This document shows positions 60,675-64,000 of a DNA stretch of 64,000 nt, piece after piece. Below the pieces are notes generated by a model. It was not told where the DNA came from. It saw only the letters and a list, made by a program, of their open reading frames with translations, and did not search any database. How positions within the stretch are numbered: the first letter of the stretch is position 1; each line of letters begins with the position of its first letter. Source of the stretch: Culex pipiens pallens (Eukaryota > Arthropoda > Insecta > Diptera > Culicidae); the NCBI RefSeq assembly GCF_016801865.2, contig NC_068938.1:211137734-211201733 (forward strand), given 5' to 3'. Both the position numbers and the translations under genes were made by a program.

Positions 60675-61270
60675 ATTTGCGGGTGCCACGATATCTCGAG
60701 ATGGTAAAAACCGAATTGGCTGAAATTTGGAGTGAGGACTCTCAAGACCAGGGATGCCACATGACTTTTTAAAATGTCTTGGAAAAAGTCTGGGTATGTC
60801 TGTGCATTTGTCTGAAATCCAAATATACCAATTAACAGTCATAGAAATCCATCAAAAATTGTGTTTTTAAGCATTTGAAGACTAAAAAAATAAGTTTCGA
60901 TTTATATTTTTACAAAATTTTAATGAATTAAAGTTTTTAAAAAGTCTGTGCACCTCAAAAAATGTCTTACACAAGCTCAAATGTCTGTGAAACACAGACA
61001 AATCTGTGTATCTGGCATCCCTGCTCAAGACATATCCCGTGTGCATGACGAAGCCCGATTTTGAAATTTAGGCTTTTGAAAAATTACAAAAATCAAAAAC
61101 TGTTGATTTTTTATATGAAAAACAGAAAAATATTATTATCTTTTTTTTTAAATTAACTTTTTGAGAATCGGCCTTCGTAATGCACACGGGACCCGTTTAG
61201 TGAGTCTTCACCAAAATTTTGAGCTGATTTGGTCAAGGCAGTGTTGAGATATCGTGACACCCGTTTTTTG
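60675..61270. repeat. Imperfect inverted repeat split by a hAT MITE
   Basis: The left arm GCGGGTGCCACGATATCTC, then AAGACATATCCCGTGTGCAT and GACGAAGCCCGATTTTG, is mirrored by the right arm (complement GGGTGTCACGATATCTC, CCCGTGTGCATTACGAAGGC). Removing 60749-61023 and one copy of its duplication restores continuity of the left arm. Confidence 0.75.
60749..61023. mobile_element. hAT-type MITE, 275 bp
   Basis: It begins CAGGGATGCCACATG and ends CTGGCATCCCTG, giving inverted termini of CAGGGATGCCA. The 8-bp duplication CTCAAGAC lies at 60741-60748 and 61024-61031. Internal phrases with AAATGTCT and GTCTGTG recur near both ends (subterminal repeats). A different family from the 1.1-kb hAT copies. 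Non-coding. Confidence 0.9.
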
Positions 61271-61579
61271 AAACTACTAACTTAAAAAAGCTATATCTCG
61301 GTAATGGTACATCCAAATGTCTTCATATTTATTTTGTTAATAGATGAAAATGTATATTTTAATGCACTGAAAACAAATTTAAAAATATGTTAAGTATGTG
61401 CTCATACCAACCCTTGACCAACCAATGTTGTTTCTTTTTCCAAAAATTCTTCAAATCTTGATGAATTTTTTGGGATTTTTTTTTTGTAGTATGGAAACAT
61501 TCTATCTATTGAAATAGTTGTTTTATCATCCATAAAGTAGTTTACGCTAAAACTAGCCAAAATTTAGGATGACGCCTAT

Positions 61580-61854
61580 GGGAGCGTTCTTTTATTACGT
61601 AACGCAGTTAGGGGGGGGAGGGGGTGTCGGTGTCTGTTACGAAATGTTACGAAAATTGGGGGAGGGGGGGTGTGCTGAAAAATTCTGCAACGCAAAATTT
61701 TCATATAAGCACTCATAAAAATTTGCAAAAAGACCTTGCGTTACGCGTTACAGGGGGGTAGGGGGGATGGCTCATCTGTTACGATTTGTTACAAAGGGGG
61801 GGGAGGGGGGTCAAAAATCCCAAATTTTGCGTTACGTAATAAAAGAACGCTCCC
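61580..61854. mobile_element. MITE with 27-bp perfect inverted termini and G-rich interior
   Basis: GGGAGCGTTCTTTTATTACG (continuing TAACGCA) at the left is exactly mirrored at the right. TAT flanks both ends (61577-61579 and 61855-61857), so the target duplication is TA or TAT. The interior has several G runs of six to nine on the plus strand (61610-61625, 61660-61670, 61750-61770, 61790-61810). A diverged copy is at 11363-11516. Non-coding. Confidence 0.88.
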
Positions 61855-61857
61855 TAT

Positions 61858-64000
61858 TCGCATTTCGGGTGGGACACCCCAGTTTAGATAGCTAAGATTT
61901 TTTTTTCTTCAATTTTTTGGACTCTGGAAATCATACAAATCGGTGGTTTCTAAGATATAGCATTGCCAATAATTGAAATTGAGAAAAAATGTACTTTTCT
62001 AAATGTTACATAGTTTACCTTTATTTAAAAATATGAACAACTCGAAAATAATTGGTCCGATTTCACGCTAAAAAATTGCCCAGTGTTTCAACCATTTCAA
62101 AGGGATTTCAAAATATATGTTGACCATGTTGAAATATCAGGGATGTCTAAAACAAATAATGAAGTTTGCAGATTTTATAGAATATTGCTGAAAAAATGAA
62201 AAACTTTTACAAGCTAAAAACGAACATATAAATTACGCTTTTTTGAATCTTGATAACAATACTTTTCTAATTAAGAATAATCAAATCAATTCACTTTAAA
62301 TGATTTTTGAAATATATAGAGTTGGCTATTGTTTGTCAAAGATGAAATATTGAAAAATTCTAAAACTCAAAAATGGAATTAAAACTCTACAATTTCCATG
62401 GAAACATTCTTCCAAATCATCTTCCAAACTAAGCATATTCTCCAAATATTCATCACGTACTACGTGGCCACGTTGCTCTCTTCTCCAGCGCGGAGAACCA
62501 CGTCTAGACGCGAATTTCTTGTCCTGACTCGAGCTGTGAAAAAAAAAATTGGATGCATCATAATTTTTGGACGAACAAATCTAATCATGTTGATCCACTG
62601 CCAGAGATATTGGCTTCGCTCGTGTGCGTGATGAATGCAAAAACAGAACCATTTTTGGGCCAAAATATTTCAGCTCACAGCTTCAATTTAAGGCAGTGGG
62701 GTTGTAACCTAAATCCAGTTAGCCCCCTCCAAATCGCGCCGAACTTAATTAAATTGGTCGATCGGACACAGAAAGCTTAATGAGTGCACATAAGGCTCAT
62801 TCACCCTCTCCCACTCACCCGCGCGAATTGAATCTCTAATTAAATCTGTGGCCAGTGTTAGGACGGGGGAGGTGCTTATGCTGATTCGATACTGGCAGAG
62901 GGATCCAATTGCGTACTTAACGGTATCATCCGGTGTGTGTGCTTGCATTTGGTCAGATTGCCAGAATTCAAGCGATATTCTAATGCGATTGAATGGCAAA
63001 TATGGCTGACTGGTTCAATTTTTGAATTTCTTTATGGTTGAAATCTTTTTGTAAAAGTTTGATAAAATTCAAATTAACAGTTCACTTAGATCAAAGTTGG
63101 CCAAAAAAAATGAGGGGGCAAAAAAATATTTTTTCAAAAAGTTTCAAAATTTCAATGGAAATTGAACTGCAATCAGCTGAAATCAATTTAAAATGCATTC
63201 CCCTGCGTTTGGAATCATTTTAAACATGCATGGGTTAATTTAAAAATCTCTTGAATTTTTGAAAATTTACGATTTATACTGTTGCAAAATGTTTTTTTTC
63301 GCTTAAATTTTTGTTTTCGTCAAATCTTAAATTTTTGAAACTAATGATTGCAAAACAACTGAACTAGTGTAAAATGCATTTTAAAACAATTTTCCAGGCA
63401 AATGTTGAAACTATGGCTTGTTATTTCAATATTTATAAATTTTTTTTTACCGCCTCCCTCGACTCCAGCCAGAGCCGAGGAACAAAAACTTTGAAAAATA
63501 TTTGCATCTGCCTTATTTGTTTCCTAAAATAAATAACCTATAAATAAAAAAAACCTTCGATTTATTTAAATATTTTAGAAGAAGGCATAATTTGCGCTTG
63601 TTTAAAATGGTGCAAAATCTGGTAACGAAGCATTAAAAAAATATATATTGGTTTTGGAAAATATCGAGGTCAGCAAATTCTAAAATTTAATGTTTGATGC
63701 AAAATTTAGTTTGCATTCGAAAATTACAATACATTTTTTTTATAAATGCATCGTTTTAAAGATATAGGCATTTTAAAGTATAAAATTTCTGAAAATTTTT
63801 TTTTGAATTTTTTGAATAATTTAAGAAGAACATCTCTGTTAAATAATACATGCAAGGAGCTGTGCAAATCTCTTAAAAGTGCATGTTTGACTTTAGAAAA
63901 AGTCATTTTGAATGCAATTTTTTTTTTAATTTTATATTTTCAAGATCTATTTGTTCCCTTTTTATTTAACTGCAAATAAAACTAAGTTAAAAAGAATCAA
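61858..64000. other. AT-rich sequence to the window edge, no gene identified
   Basis: A GC-richer patch at 62450-62990 has short frames on both strands (67 and 84 minus, 77 and 75 plus) and includes GTGTGTGTGCTTGCATTTGG. No domain is recognisable. The rest, to 64000, is AT-rich with A and T runs. Confidence 0.4.

Overview
The window is gene-poor, AT-rich animal DNA and looks like a culicine mosquito, most likely Culex. The main evidence is several copies of a dimeric tRNA-derived SINE of the Twin type, a family described from Culex pipiens. There are also hAT-type and TA-type miniature transposons and short-unit satellites. I found no complete protein-coding gene, tRNA gene, rRNA gene or CRISPR array. 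The long open frames come from 8-bp or 81-bp repeats and are not credible proteins. The species call is inferred from repeat families, not from a gene.

Layout. 1-527: (TCATTTTA)n satellite at the window edge. 1738-2152: full-length Twin SINE. 2168-4721: mixed sequence without a recognisable gene. 4722-6394: (CTAAAAA)n satellite, then (CACTTGA)n. 9225-13489: a hAT-type element swollen to 4.3 kb by later insertions, including a LINE 3' end and six copies of a 16-bp motif. 17353-23697: a transposon nest. 24257-24476 and 35847-36052: the same small MITE in opposite orientations. 27.7-34.85 kb: a 7.1-kb 8-mer satellite in homogeneous blocks. 37763-39596: a 1.8-kb foldback element with arms of about 0.8 kb. 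43560-44612: a second copy of the hAT family. 48.4-49.5 kb: a tandem family with an inverted last copy. 54.3-55.7 kb: (ACATTTTT)n satellite. 58785-60090: a SINE broken by a third hAT copy. 60.7-61.3 kb: an inverted repeat broken by another hAT MITE. 61580-61854: a MITE rich in G tracts.

The most interesting part is the nest at 17.3-23.8 kb. An old interspersed repeat was hit by a TA-target MITE. The MITE was hit by a minus-strand non-autonomous LTR retroelement (194-bp LTRs identical by eye, target duplication AGTTT, tRNA-Arg-type primer site, polypurine tract). That element was in turn hit by a plus-strand non-autonomous LTR retroelement (201-bp LTRs with one difference, target duplication ATTGA, its own primer site and polypurine tract). 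The two LTR elements have unlike LTRs and unlike primer sites. Yet both carry the same tandem repeat (81-82 bp per unit) as their main internal cargo, and in the same direction relative to their own transcription. Because they lie in opposite orientations, the arrays form a kilobase-scale inverted repeat. With the 37.8-39.6 kb foldback, the window holds two large sources of possible double-stranded RNA.

Limits: element boundaries rest on terminal motifs and target-site duplications read by eye. Family names other than Twin are class-level. Exon-like stretches are recorded with low confidence.
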